Below are positions 37,297-46,476 of a stretch of 64,000 bases of DNA, one piece after another; position 1 is the stretch's first letter, and each line of letters starts with the position of its first letter. A model generated the notes under the pieces. That model was given only the letters and a program-made list of their open reading frames with translations, searched no databases and was not told the origin of the DNA. The DNA is from JBAOHV01 sp963714875 (GTDB lineage: Bacteria; Actinomycetota; Acidimicrobiia; Acidimicrobiales; Microtrichaceae). The translations under genes were made by a program, and so were the position numbers. The stretch spans positions 868,001-932,000 of the forward strand of contig CAVQQI010000011.1 of the NCBI GenBank assembly GCA_963714875.1. Reading direction: 5' to 3'.

Positions 37297-38370
37297 TCAG
37301 TCGCTGCGATGGACCGCTGCGTGGAATCCGTCCAGCAGGTGATCGGAGAACACACGTGCGACCAGTTCGCCACGCGTGCTGAAGCCGGTCTTGGTGAACA
37401 CTGCCTTCACGTGATCTCGGACCGTGTGCGGCGAGATGCTCAGCTCTGCGGCGATGTCCTTCGTGGACAGGCCACGCACGAGCTGCACCACGATGTCGAT
37501 CTCGCGTTCGGTGAGCCCGTAGGCCTCCAGCAGGATCGGCGTGAGGTCGGCGGCTCGCGCCGGCTCGATCATCACTGCGACGGAACCACCGGCGCCCTCC
37601 ATCGGAATCGCCGTGACCCGCCGCCACACTCCCGAAGTGCCGTGCACCCGCGTCGCGATGTGCGTCGACGACCGGCTGGCCCGGGCCCGGGTCACCACGC
37701 TGCGGACGATCGCGGGGAGTCCGTCCTCGTCGACGCCGACGGTGCGGAGGTCATCCAGCATGGGTCCGGCCTCGATCGTGAGGTTCTCGACCCGGTTCTC
37801 CCGGTCGACGACCAGCATCGTCGCCGAGCCCTTGGCCTCGGTGTCCAGCGCCACCACCCCGGCCCGGATGACCTTGGCGATGACGGGGACCAGGTGCTCG
37901 ACCTGACGAACCTCCTCGTCGGTGAAAGGTCCGTCGCCCAGAGCACGGAGCAGGCTGACCACGCCCCAGCACCGCGTGCCCACGACGAACGCGGCACGAA
38001 GCTCGTCGGCCACGCCCAACTGTGCGTACAGGTTGGTGTAGATCGGCGCCCGGTCGAGATCGCCCTCGGTGGCCTCGTAGAGCGTCGCGACCGAGGTGTT
38101 GCTCCGGGCGAGGTCCGTGAACTTGTTGTATCCCGGAGCGAGCAGTTCGTTGTCCCAGAACGGTGCGCACGCCTCGGCGGCGAACCCTTCCACCATGCCC
38201 CCGGTGGGGAGCAGCGTGTCGGGGTCGACGGTCATCAGTGCGCCCCACGAGAAGGTGCTCACGTCGTGGAGGGCAGCCTGGGTGGCCTCGAGCGCAGCGG
38301 TCAGATCTGGCCGATCGCCGTCCAGGCTGCGGAGGCGATCACGAGCACGGGTGAAGGCGGCGACGGCCAT
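37297..38370 (-). CDS. LuxR-type transcriptional regulator with N-terminal sensor domain
   Basis: The 357-residue protein has a GAF-like sensor region (about residues 30-170, with GVVSLLRALGDGPFTDEEV) and a PAS-like second part (about 185-275). The C-terminal LuxR helix-turn-helix reads LTEREIDIVVQLVRGLSTKD and then SISPHTVRDHVKAVFTKTG. It faces away from an NTF2-like gene across 167 bp that hold a 13-bp perfect inverted repeat, a good candidate for its own binding site. The ligand is unknown. Confidence 0.88.
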   Translation of the reverse strand: MAVAAFTRARDRLRSLDGDRPDLTAALEATQAALHDVSTFSWGALMTVDPDTLLPTGGMVEGFAAEACAPFWDNELLAPGYNKFTDLARSNTSVATLYEATEGDLDRAPIYTNLYAQLGVADELRAAFVVGTRCWGVVSLLRALGDGPFTDEEVRQVEHLVPVIAKVIRAGVVALDTEAKGSATMLVVDRENRVENLTIEAGPMLDDLRTVGVDEDGLPAIVRSVVTRARASRSSTHIATRVHGTSGVWRRVTAIPMEGAGGSVAVMIEPARAADLTPILLEAYGLTEREIDIVVQLVRGLSTKDIAAELSISPHTVRDHVKAVFTKTGFSTRGELVARVFSDHLLDGFHAAVHRSD

Positions 38371-38408
38371 CGCGGGACCCTAGATCGATCGCCGCGATCG
38401 ACACATCC

Positions 38409-38440
38409 CCTGATCGAGGGGGTCCCACCCCTCGATCAGG
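38409..38440. promoter_or_regulatory. Perfect 13-bp inverted repeat in divergent promoter region
   Basis: CCTGATCGAGGGG (38409-38421) and CCCCTCGATCAGG (38428-38440) are exact reverse complements around a 6-bp spacer. The site lies 38 bp from the LuxR start and about 100 bp from the NTF2-like start, so it could control both genes. Confidence 0.55.
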
Positions 38441-38537
38441 AAGGGGAAACGCCCTTGGGAGGGATTCACCGCGGGCACCGGCGTCCCTACCGTCGACGAC
38501 GACACCTACACCCGGCCCGACGCCCAGGAGAACACAC

Positions 38538-39014
38538 GTGACGATCACCACGACCCCGACCACCGACATCCATGCGGACAGCGCAGCAACCGGCACGCCG
38601 GCAGAGGTGATGGATGCCGTGATGGCCCGCCACTTCGAGGCCGAGGCCGCCCACGATCGGGCCGGGATCCTGGCCACGCTCACCGAGGACGCCGAGCACG
38701 AGCCGGTCGGATTCCCCGGCGCACCGTTTCACAGCCATGACGAGCTCATGGCGTTCTACGAGGTGTTGTTCGAAGAGCTGGAGCAGCTCGACATCACGCC
38801 CGTTCGCCGACTCCACGGCCACAACTTCCTCGTTGACGAGGTCCAGTACGGCGGCCGCGCCTACAACAACTTCATGGGCTTCGAGTTCGGTCCCCGGGGA
38901 AGGCCCGTCGACTTCCGGCTCCTCCACGTCTGCGAGTTCGAAGGAGACCGCATCAGCCGCGAACAGGTGTGGCTCGACGTCAACGCGATCCGGATGCAGG
39001 CCGCGGCCGACTGA
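38538..39014 (+). CDS. NTF2-like/SnoaL-like protein
   Basis: The 158-residue protein has the cone-shaped NTF2 pattern: an N-terminal helix (AEVMDAVMARHFEAEAAHD), a strand-rich core with DAEHEP and FHSHDELMAFYEVLF, and a final RISREQVWLDVNAIRMQ strand. Such domains are small enzymes (isomerases, dehydratases, cyclases) or ligand carriers; catalytic residues cannot be assigned. The GTG start at 38538 follows AGGAGA by seven bases. It is divergent from the LuxR gene and probably under its control. Confidence 0.75.
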   Translation: MTITTTPTTDIHADSAATGTPAEVMDAVMARHFEAEAAHDRAGILATLTEDAEHEPVGFPGAPFHSHDELMAFYEVLFEELEQLDITPVRRLHGHNFLVDEVQYGGRAYNNFMGFEFGPRGRPVDFRLLHVCEFEGDRISREQVWLDVNAIRMQAAAD

Positions 39015-39041
39015 GTCCGCTGCCCGGCGCCAACTCGCCGT

Positions 39042-39410
39042 TCACTCGTGGTCCCGGATCGTCTCGCGGAGCGCTCTGCGGTTGCGGGGCTCGGTGCGGT
39101 TCTTCGCGTCGGTGAGCTGGCGGATGAGCTCGTCGCGCACCTCGACCAGCGCCTTGTCGAGCTCGGGTTCCTCCGACGTCGCCACGAGCCGATCGGTCCC
39201 GGCGATCCAGGCCTCGAGGACTGTCCGCTGGCTCGGCGTCGAGCGCTCCTTGACCGAGAGTTCCAGTTCGACCGCCTCGCGGGGGAACGATCCGAGGCGA
39301 CTGGTCAGGCTGCTCCAGCCCGCGACGATCTGATCCCGCTCGTCGGCGGCGAACCCGCTGCCGAGCCGGAGGCTCGAATCCACCGAGGCCCTGTCGTCGT
39401 TCTCGCTCAT
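39042..39410 (-). CDS. HPF/RaiA-like ribosome-associated protein
   Basis: The 122-residue protein has the strand-helix pattern of the S30AE (hibernation factor) domain: LRLGSGFAADERDQIVAGWSS, VELELSVKERS, VLEAWIAGTDRLVATSEEPE and the helix ALVEVRDELIRQLTDAKNR, which matches the RaiA closing helix. It is a diverged, short form without the long HPF C-terminal domain. ATG 39410 follows AAAGGGA. It is 69 bp downstream of a baeRF gene on the same strand. The pairing of baeRF and HPF-type proteins is known in other bacteria and supports a role at stalled or resting ribosomes. Confidence 0.6.
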   Translation of the reverse strand: MSENDDRASVDSSLRLGSGFAADERDQIVAGWSSLTSRLGSFPREAVELELSVKERSTPSQRTVLEAWIAGTDRLVATSEEPELDKALVEVRDELIRQLTDAKNRTEPRNRRALRETIRDHE

Positions 39411-39479
39411 TGCTGTGTCCCTTTCGTCGTACGGGATCGCAGACGCGTCGTCATCGGTCCCGCGGGTCGGAGTATGTCC

Positions 39480-40640
39480 TCAGTAGCGCAGCAACGCGGC
39501 GACATCGGCGCTCACCCCGAGGACGTCCCGGTCGGCGACGACGACCTCGCCGTTGTGCGCCAGCGTCTCGAGCACCGCACGGTCGACCAGGTCCTCGTCG
39601 CCGGCAGACCGGGCCTCGGACACCGACACTCCGCCGTGCTCGTCCACCCGTCCCCACACGGGGCGCGGTCGGTGACGAACAGCTGGGCCACGCGGCCATC
39701 GTGTGCAGCGGACAGGACCTCGGCGACGGAGTCAGCGGTGTTGCCCGTACCGACCGAGTTCTGGAACCGGGTGACCTTGGCAGCGGTGGTCGCGGCGATC
39801 TGCGGTTGCACGACCCCCCACGCCGCACCGTGCAGTTCGGCCAGCGGTCGGTGTTCGGGGTTGCCGGCGACGGCGCCGTCGGCCACGTTCGGGTACTTGG
39901 TGACGGAGCGGTAGATCGGCAGGTACGACTGGATGCACGCCAGCACCAAGGGGTCGTGTGCGCCGCCCAGCACATCGACGACACCACGGTCGACCGCTCG
40001 CAGGAAGCGCTCGACCGCGTCCCTGTCGACCTCGCGGCCCATGCCGTGGCCGTGGAACGCAACGTCGTGGCCACCGACCGAATGCGACTGGAGCTGGCGT
40101 TCGGGATCCTCGAACGCCAGCGCGGCGCTCCATCGACTCCGGGATCGACTCCGCTCCGAGCTGACGCATCGCGTTGCTCGTCGCTTCGAAGAGCCGCACG
40201 GAGTTCTGGGACAGCGCCAACACGAAGCAGCGGTCATCACCGGAGACCGCTGCGAGCAGGGGGCGGACCCGGAACGAGTCGGCCACGGTCACCTCCTCGG
40301 CCGGCCCCAGCGGCAACCGGAATCGTTCGAACCGATCTCGTCCGCTGAACACCGCCAGCCCATCCGACTGGCGCTGCCAGAACGACGAGTCGTCGATGAG
40401 CTCCGAGACCGGGGCCAGGATCGCTTCGATGACCGGCGGATCAGTGCCGGCCGCGGCCAACTCGGACCGGGCTGTCTCGACGAGGTTGCGCAGCCGCACC
40501 GGGTCCTGGGTCGTCGTCTCGGGCCCGAACCGGTGTGTCGGCATGAACAGTGAGACGCACGGCCCGTCCACGTGGGCCAGTGATGCCACATCGCGGATGG
40601 AGATCGGATCGACGTCCGGGACGACCTGCACAGCGTCCAT
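39480..40640 (-). CDS. baeRF-type (eRF1/Vms1-like) protein, twice frameshifted
   Basis: Three frames join into about 386 residues. The first part (VSLFMPTHRFGPETTTQDP, then SDGLAVFSGRDRFERFRLP and FVLALSQNSVRLFEAT) is typical of bacterial homologues of eukaryotic release factor eRF1 and the peptidyl-tRNA hydrolase Vms1. The middle part (HGHGMGREVDRDAVERFLRA) forms the second domain, and the end (VDEHGGVSVSEARSAGDEDL) the third, closing at the TGA 39480-39482. Breaks lie near 40122-40128 (one extra base) and at the G-run 39660-39663 (one base short). Removing and adding single bases restores continuous homology, so errors are likely. The family is thought to release or process peptidyl-tRNA on stalled ribosomes. 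Confidence 0.7.
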
Positions 40641-40872
40641 GGCGCGACCGTACCCGCGAGGGCCGCAGCGATCTGGTCGGATCCATCTGATGCGCCGAAC
40701 AGGATGTGGGGCCGCCGAGTACCGACGGCGCCCTGCTCGAATTGATGCGCCTTCGCAACCGACGTCAACCTGGACCACCGCACCAAACTCTGAGTGCCGA
40801 CGCGACGTCCCCCTCGATGGCAGACGGACCGTGTGGACGACGACAGCGTGCGAGGCACGGCGGCGCCGAAGA

Positions 40873-41853
40873 TCAGCCGTCGGACCCCACGGTGAAGGTT
40901 CCGTGGTACCCGTCGAGCATGTGCGGGCGCGGGTTGCCGGGGTCGGGCATGAAGTCCAGCGCCAAGTAGTCCCCGGCCGACAGGTCGAGGTAGAGGTATC
41001 CGTCGAATCCCGACGAGATCGCACCCATGCCGCCCATCGCCTCGAGCTCCACGTCGGGGGTCCGGTTTGCCGCCAGATCATCGACCAGCTGGGCCGTCGA
41101 CGGCTCGTCGATGGGGTCCGCCAGACGCAGCAGTGACAGCTCGTGCAGCGCCGAATCGGTGTTGACCACGTGGTACCAGCCCGAGCGCATCGCCGTCGGC
41201 AACTGGTAGCCATCCGCTGCCAGCTCGATGGTGCCCACGACCTCGTCCCCGTCCGGCACCTGCACCTGTGGCGGATCGTCGGTGGGTGCCGACACGGGCA
41301 GCGCGGTCGACATGCCCATGAGCGCATGGGCGACCCCTGCGCCGTCCGGCACGTAGCACATCGCCATCACCGTCCCTTCGGTGAGGTTGACCAGAGCCGT
41401 GGTCTCGCGACCTTGGCCGATGTAGCTCACGCCGCCGATCATGTCGACGAATTCGATGGCACCTGCGCCGGACGAGTCACCGGCCCCCGCAGCGGCCAGC
41501 TCCGACATGTCGACGCCGTCCTTGATGCGGGCGAACATCACCTGGTGCGGTTCGGCACCGAGGTTCCGGAACCTGATGAGCGTCCACCCCTCGACCAACC
41601 CGGAGGCGGGGTCAGGGGTGATCTGGAAGGCGTACTCCGTCCCGTCGATCTCCAATTCCTGCACCACCGGAGGCAGCGTCGTGGACGTCGCCTCCTCGCC
41701 GGACGCCGATCTCCCGACCACGGACCCGCCGGGAGCGCCGTCGACCGACGCGTCGTCGTCCTTGGTGCAGGCCCCCGCCAGCATCGCCACGGTGAGCAGC
41801 ACCACACCCCCGGTTCGGCGGAACGAGCGCTTGGTCGTGCGGCTCATCGGCAT
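40873..41853 (-). CDS. Lipoprotein with two cupredoxin-like domains
   Basis: The 326-residue protein starts at ATG 41853, after GGGGGA. It has a lipoprotein signal with the lipobox LAGAC (Cys29), an acidic Ser/Thr linker, and two repeats of a beta-sandwich that looks cupredoxin-like: EYAFQITPDPASGLVEGWTL near residue 80 and a second copy starting GTIELAADGYQLP near residue 210. Each copy ends in a Met/His/Cys-containing loop (MAMCYVPDGAGVAHALMGM and FMPDPGNPRPHMLDGYHG). Copper binding is possible but the classic ligand set is not complete, so binding is an inference. The protein sits on the outer face of the membrane. Confidence 0.65.
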   Translation of the reverse strand: MPMSRTTKRSFRRTGGVVLLTVAMLAGACTKDDDASVDGAPGGSVVGRSASGEEATSTTLPPVVQELEIDGTEYAFQITPDPASGLVEGWTLIRFRNLGAEPHQVMFARIKDGVDMSELAAAGAGDSSGAGAIEFVDMIGGVSYIGQGRETTALVNLTEGTVMAMCYVPDGAGVAHALMGMSTALPVSAPTDDPPQVQVPDGDEVVGTIELAADGYQLPTAMRSGWYHVVNTDSALHELSLLRLADPIDEPSTAQLVDDLAANRTPDVELEAMGGMGAISSGFDGYLYLDLSAGDYLALDFMPDPGNPRPHMLDGYHGTFTVGSDG

Positions 41854-41999
41854 GATCGAATCCCCCGAATCACTTGTGGGCGACACGGCCCGCCGAGGAG
41901 ATTAACAGCGTTCACCCGGATCGGCTTTCCCGGTGCCGGCGCCCACCCAGGACCCTCTGAGCCAGCCATCGGGCACATGAGCACACGGCGCCGGTCGGC

Positions 42000-42545
42000 C
42001 TACCCGGCGCCACCCGGCTCCGGCGACGGGGAGCCCGACAGGAGCACCGCGGCGATGCCCTCCGCCCACGCCGCGATCTCGTCCCAGTCCCGCCGGTCAC
42101 GTGCGGACTGCGGCATGCCCCGGGCCATCCGCTTGCGGATGAAGCCTCGGTCGTCGTCGATCCTCCCCCCGAACACGGCGTGGTCCCGGGCACCGATCTC
42201 CGCGGCCAACTCCTGGACCTTCTTGGGCTTGGTCCATCGCTCGGTCTCGGCCTCGTCCGCCTGCTCGTCGTCCTCGCCGACCGGGCCGCTGCTGAACAAC
42301 CAAACGGGATGCGACGCGAGCCACTCATGGTGGTGCCCGAGGAACCGCAACGCATCGCCGCGCCAGTGCGCGGCGTAGACAGCGCTCCCCACGACTGCGC
42401 CCCGGTAGCCCTCGAGCGAGCGAACCGACCGGGCGGGTTCCACGTCGGCCAGCAGAAAGCGTGAGCGGATCGCCACGCCGATCGCCTCGGCGATCTCCGC
42501 CGTTGCGCCGTACTTCGATCCGTAGACAACCAGCACCCGATCCAT
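42000..42545 (-). CDS. Flavodoxin-domain protein (HemG-like)
   Basis: The 181-residue protein opens with the flavodoxin phosphate loop VYGSKYGATAEIAE (T/S-x-T/S-G-x-T-like) and has GYRGAVVGSAVYAAHWRGDA and WLFSSGPVGEDDE, as in the protoporphyrinogen oxidase HemG-like flavodoxin group. It binds FMN and carries electrons in the cytosol. The ATG at 42545 follows GGGAGGTG. The gene lies 76 bp downstream of a heme-dependent N-demethylase homologue on the same strand, and an electron-transfer partnership is possible. Confidence 0.85.
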   Translation of the reverse strand: MDRVLVVYGSKYGATAEIAEAIGVAIRSRFLLADVEPARSVRSLEGYRGAVVGSAVYAAHWRGDALRFLGHHHEWLASHPVWLFSSGPVGEDDEQADEAETERWTKPKKVQELAAEIGARDHAVFGGRIDDDRGFIRKRMARGMPQSARDRRDWDEIAAWAEGIAAVLLSGSPSPEPGGAG

Positions 42546-42621
42546 GGTCGCACCTCCCACGTGGACCTCTTCGCCAGTATCGTCCGTGCGCCGACCGTGC
42601 GCGGGCCCACCCCGCGGCGAC

Positions 42622-43515
42622 TCAGTGGTTCCTGACCGCCTCCGCCCAGCTCCGCACGGGGCCGGCGAGGCGGCCCAGCTTCTTCTCGCCCGACGGTGAC
42701 CCCCCGAGCCCGAGCAGCGTGTCGTGCAGCACGTCGACCGCGCCCGGCTGGTCGAGCAGCGTGCGGAGCGGTCGCTGGTGCACGCGGATGCCGAACGCGA
42801 CGTCGCCGCGCGGCAGTCGGCGCAGCGTCTGACGCTCCACCCTGAGCACGACCCGGTCGCCCACCTGCTCCACCGTCGGCAGGTCCCAGTCCTCGGCCGC
42901 GGGATCAGCGGTGGGCTGGAACAGCCGGGCGTCGTCCCAGAGGTTCCAGTTGAGCCGCCACACCGGTCGCTCCGGCCGGAGTCGGTCCAACAGGGACTCG
43001 ACCAGACCGCCCAGCTGGGCGTCGTAGCCGGGAACCGGCGCGTGGATGTCGGCCACCGTGGCGCCCGCCTTCTCCGCCAGCACCCACCGGCTCGGGAAGC
43101 ACACACACGCCGCACGCAGCCGCCAGTCGTCCTCGGGCACCATCAGGCACCAATCCTCCTGGGCGGCGAGGGCGCAGCCGCGCAGCAACTGCTCCTCGGA
43201 GCAGCGCTCGTCGGTCGGTGGGGCCGGACCACTCCGACCCGGGTGGGTGGCCAGTAGGCGCGCCAGGTCGAGCGTGGCTCGGTGGGCGGACGCGGTCCCT
43301 GCGTCGTGGAGGACCTCATGGGGCCGGTCCCGCAGCAACGCCGCCTTGAGCGCGAGCTGATCCACAGCGTGGCGGTCGGGCTCGAGCCAGTCGGCCGGGT
43401 CAAGGGGCCGCAGCCCCATCCGGTGCCGGTGAGCCCGACCATCCATGCCCAGGTATGGCGCGTCGCTGCACCACTCCGGGCGAACCGGTGGCGCCGAGGA
43501 GGGTGAGCCTTCCAC
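42622..43515 (-). CDS. Heme-dependent oxidative N-demethylase alpha-subunit-like protein (DUF3445)
   Basis: The 297-residue protein matches the HODM alpha-subunit family, which demethylates small amines with a heme cofactor. Signature stretches are MGLRPLDPADWLEPDRHAVD, LMVPEDDWRLRAACVCFPSR, ADIHAPVPGYDAQLGG, PVWRLNWNLWDD and RVERQTLRRLPRGDV. The longer frame upstream has no family match, so GTG 43515 is used; the ribosome binding site is weak. Usual partner subunits (flavin and ferredoxin types) are not seen apart from the neighbouring flavodoxin. The natural substrate is unknown. Confidence 0.85.
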   Translation of the reverse strand: MEGSPSSAPPVRPEWCSDAPYLGMDGRAHRHRMGLRPLDPADWLEPDRHAVDQLALKAALLRDRPHEVLHDAGTASAHRATLDLARLLATHPGRSGPAPPTDERCSEEQLLRGCALAAQEDWCLMVPEDDWRLRAACVCFPSRWVLAEKAGATVADIHAPVPGYDAQLGGLVESLLDRLRPERPVWRLNWNLWDDARLFQPTADPAAEDWDLPTVEQVGDRVVLRVERQTLRRLPRGDVAFGIRVHQRPLRTLLDQPGAVDVLHDTLLGLGGSPSGEKKLGRLAGPVRSWAEAVRNH

Positions 43516-43628
43516 GTCGCCAGCATGGCATCCGGAGGGCCGCTCACCGGGAAGCGACGCCAGACCGAGCCGGTTGCCGAGCGGCCGCCCCTGCTGGGAC
43601 ACGAGGTGACACCCCCACACGCGACGTG

Positions 43629-44501
43629 TCATCGTTGGCCAGGTGCCACTCGCTCGCCCGAAGTGAGGTCGGCACGGAACTGGTGCGGTGTGGTTCCCGT
43701 CTCGCGCTTGAAGTACTTGACGAAGTTGGTCGCCTCGTCGAACCCGAGCTCGACACTGATCGATGCGACGGAGAGCTGGCTGTGGGCCAGGAGGCGTTTG
43801 GCCTCGAGGATGATGCGCTCGACGATCACCCGTTTCGCGGTCATGGCACTCGCGGTCCGGCACGAGCGGTCGAGGCTCTTGGTCGAGTAGCCGAGATGCC
43901 GGGCGTACGGGCCGACCAGGTGCCAGCGCCGGAACTCCCGCTCGACCGTGGCACGGAAGTCCCGGTAGCGCTCCGAGACGGTGGGATCGATGAGCTGGGT
44001 GCGTTCCCGATCGGCGTCGCCGAGCGCCAGCCGGCTGGCCAGTACACGGGTCTGCAGCGCGAGCAGACCATCGACCAGGTGCTGGTCCATCGGCAACCGC
44101 GCGTCGGACGCCATTCGCTCGAGGAGCTCGCTCACGGCGGACGCGAGTTGGTCATCGAGACGGACGTGCTGGGGTAGGTCCACTGCGGCGTCGGGGACGT
44201 GCTGGGGTCCGGCGATCAGGATCCAGCCGTCCCAGTCCGTCCGTGGCCCGAATCGATGGACCTGGCCGGGGCGGACCAGCACGCACGACCCGGCGCGGCA
44301 TTCGTGGACCTCGAAGTCGACGGTGTGGGTGTACGACCCCGACCTGACGAACAGGAACGTCTGGAAGTCGGCACGCTCGTACCCCCGCTCCGACACCGAC
44401 TCCACGCGTGAGCGGAGCTCTGCTGCGTCGAGCACCTCGACGGCCAGGCGGTACCTCTCGTCGTGCGACTGGAAGTGGACCGGGACGACCGCGGCAACCA
44501 T
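43629..44501 (-). CDS. AraC family transcriptional regulator
   Basis: The 290-residue protein has an N-terminal cupin sensor (about residues 20-115, with HECRAGSCVLVRPGQVHRFG) and a C-terminal pair of helix-turn-helix units (about 185-285) with GYSTKSLDRSCRTASAM and the AraC signature VASISVELGFDEATNFVKYF. It is divergent from the extradiol dioxygenase gene with 94 bp between and probably controls it. The inducer is unknown but may be an aromatic compound. Confidence 0.9.
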   Translation of the reverse strand: MVAAVVPVHFQSHDERYRLAVEVLDAAELRSRVESVSERGYERADFQTFLFVRSGSYTHTVDFEVHECRAGSCVLVRPGQVHRFGPRTDWDGWILIAGPQHVPDAAVDLPQHVRLDDQLASAVSELLERMASDARLPMDQHLVDGLLALQTRVLASRLALGDADRERTQLIDPTVSERYRDFRATVEREFRRWHLVGPYARHLGYSTKSLDRSCRTASAMTAKRVIVERIILEAKRLLAHSQLSVASISVELGFDEATNFVKYFKRETGTTPHQFRADLTSGERVAPGQR

Positions 44502-44595
44502 GTCCGATTCTTACCATCGTTTCGGTCCTTCTCACCTTGGATGGCCTGGTCCACCAGCTCATGCTGAGGGAACGACACACCAAGGAGACCCCACG

Positions 44596-45456
44596 ATGAA
44601 CATTCGAGGACTCGGCTACATCGGCATCGACGCTCGCGACGTCCAGGGATGGCGCGACTACGCGGAGACGCTGGGGACGATGGCGGGCGACGGCTCCGAC
44701 GGCCTGCGGCTGCGGATCGACGAGCGGCCGTTCAGAGTGGTGGTGTCGCCGACCGACGGAGCTGAGGGACTCGCGTTCGCCGGCTGGGAGGTCGCGGATG
44801 CGGAAGCGCTCGACCGCGCCGTCGACCAGCTCCGCGCAGCGGGACGCACCGTGGCCTGCGCATCGGAGGACGACGCACGGGAGCGCAGCGTGCGCGGTCT
44901 CGCTCGCACCACCGATCCGGCCGGTGTCGCACTCGAGCTCTTCCACGGCCCGATCCTGGACCACGTGCCGTTCGCGTCACCATGCGGGGTCAGCCGCTTC
45001 GTGACCGACGGGCTCGGGATGGGCCACATCGTGCTCGGCACCCCGCACCTCGCCGAGATGGTCGACTTCTACACGGACGTGCTGGGCTTCCGGGTCAGCG
45101 ACTATTGGCGACCCGACGGCCAGGACGTCGTGTTCCTCCGGTGCAACGCACGACATCACAGCCTGGCGCTCGTCCCCGCCGAAGAGCTCGCGCTCTACCA
45201 CTTCATGCTCGAGGCGGCGACGCTCGACGACGTCGGCGCGGCGCTGCAGCGCCACCACGACGCAGGGCTTCCGATCTCCATGGACCTCGGGAAGCACCCG
45301 AACGACGAGATGGTGTCCTTCTACAGCACGTCCCCGTCGGGCTTCGACGTGGAGTTCGGGTTCGGCGGCCGCCTGATCGACGAGTCGACCTGGGTCGTCG
45401 GCGAGATCACCAAGCCCAGCCTGTGGGGACACCGCACACCCCAGCCGACGAGCTGA
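44596..45456 (+). CDS. Type I extradiol dioxygenase (BphC/HsaC-like, two VOC domains)
   Basis: The 286-residue protein has two glyoxalase-type domains, as in 2,3-dihydroxybiphenyl 1,2-dioxygenase. The iron-binding residues lie in the second domain: His in GMGHIVLGT, His in NARHHSLALV and Glu in DVEFGFGG. It opens catechol rings by meta cleavage; the exact substrate (biphenyl, steroid or other) cannot be told from sequence. ATG 44596 follows AAGGAGA. It is divergent from the AraC gene; the genes for later steps of a full pathway are not adjacent. Confidence 0.88.
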   Translation: MNIRGLGYIGIDARDVQGWRDYAETLGTMAGDGSDGLRLRIDERPFRVVVSPTDGAEGLAFAGWEVADAEALDRAVDQLRAAGRTVACASEDDARERSVRGLARTTDPAGVALELFHGPILDHVPFASPCGVSRFVTDGLGMGHIVLGTPHLAEMVDFYTDVLGFRVSDYWRPDGQDVVFLRCNARHHSLALVPAEELALYHFMLEAATLDDVGAALQRHHDAGLPISMDLGKHPNDEMVSFYSTSPSGFDVEFGFGGRLIDESTWVVGEITKPSLWGHRTPQPTS

Positions 45457-45596
45457 CCCGCAGCCGGACATGACAACCGACCCGCAGGCCCACCAGTCGG
45501 TTTCCAGGTCCAGGCAGAGTGTGGCGCGAGCACCTTCGGCCGCTGCGAGTTGCACCGTTGCCGTTTCCACTACGAGTGGACCAAAAGGGCCAGCTT

Positions 45597-46270
45597 TCAA
45601 ACCCTCCTCGGCCGATCGGATCGTCGTGCCTCGGCACGGGTCTTGATGCCGCGCATCATCTCCCGGGTCATCAGGAAGCTGACGATGCCGATCGGCGACA
45701 TCGCCGCCTGGTGAGGCGGCTGTCGAACCCGGTCCGCTCGCGAACCAGCAACCGACAGCCACCACCGGGGGTCGGACGGAGCACGAAGCTCCAGGAGAAC
45801 TCCCAACGGAGTTGCTCGTCGCGACGCAGCGGACGACCAGCCTTCACGTCGCCCACCAGCAGCACCAGCGCCTCTGCAGGCCGGACCTCCATCACGTACC
45901 AGCCGCCCGACCCCGCCGCGTCGGCCTGCACGAGGTCGCCGACCGCCCGGTGCTGCCACTCGGGCACGATCTCGGCCGCGTTGTGGATCCCCAGACCGAA
46001 GAGGTTCTCCAGGCGCTCGTAGGAGTAGAAGCCACCCCGGTCGGCGCCCAGCTGCACGACCCACGCCCAGACCTCCTCCGACGTGGCGTCGATGGTGATG
46101 GCGCGTGTGGCCTGCTCGGCGGGTTCGACGACCAGATCATCACCTGGCATGGTTGCCCGGGCCTCGTCGCCGGTGGCGCCCCATCGCTCGTGCCAGGGCG
46201 TGACCCAACGGTGCCATGCCGTCGCGAGCCCCACGACCACCATGCTCGTGGCGAGCAGCCACCGCTTCAC
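45597..46270 (-). CDS. SRPBCC-like protein with N-terminal membrane helix, frameshifted
   Basis: The joined product of about 224 residues starts at GTG 46270 with a membrane helix (WLLATSMVVVGLATAW) followed by a lipid-binding-type fold: AITIDATSEEVWAWVVQLG, GFYSYERLENLFGLGIHNA, and strands to CRLLVRERTGFDSRLT. It breaks at the G pair 45710-45711; one more C on the coding strand gives SRLTQAAMSPIGIVSFLMT and continues to RSDRPRRV. A second hydrophobic patch there may also contact the membrane. The substrate is unknown. It converges with the dioxygenase gene. Confidence 0.7.
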
Positions 46271-46476
46271 GTTCCCAACGGTACCAGCGACGCGGACCGT
46301 CACTGTCGGCCCCGTCACCGACGTTGGCGTCCCGTGAAGTGGTGTAGGTAGGCAGCCGACCCACTGGTGCGCAGCTCTGGGTCCCACGTCCGCAACCGTC
46401 CCGTGTAGACCGGTGACAGCCCTCGTGTAGCACCGAGCCGTCCGACACCGTCGAGGAGGCCCGCCATCCGGTCGGG

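Noticed and set aside
45457..45596. Small gene between the dioxygenase and SRPBCC genes
   Set aside because: No frame has both a start with a ribosome binding site and a protein-like composition.
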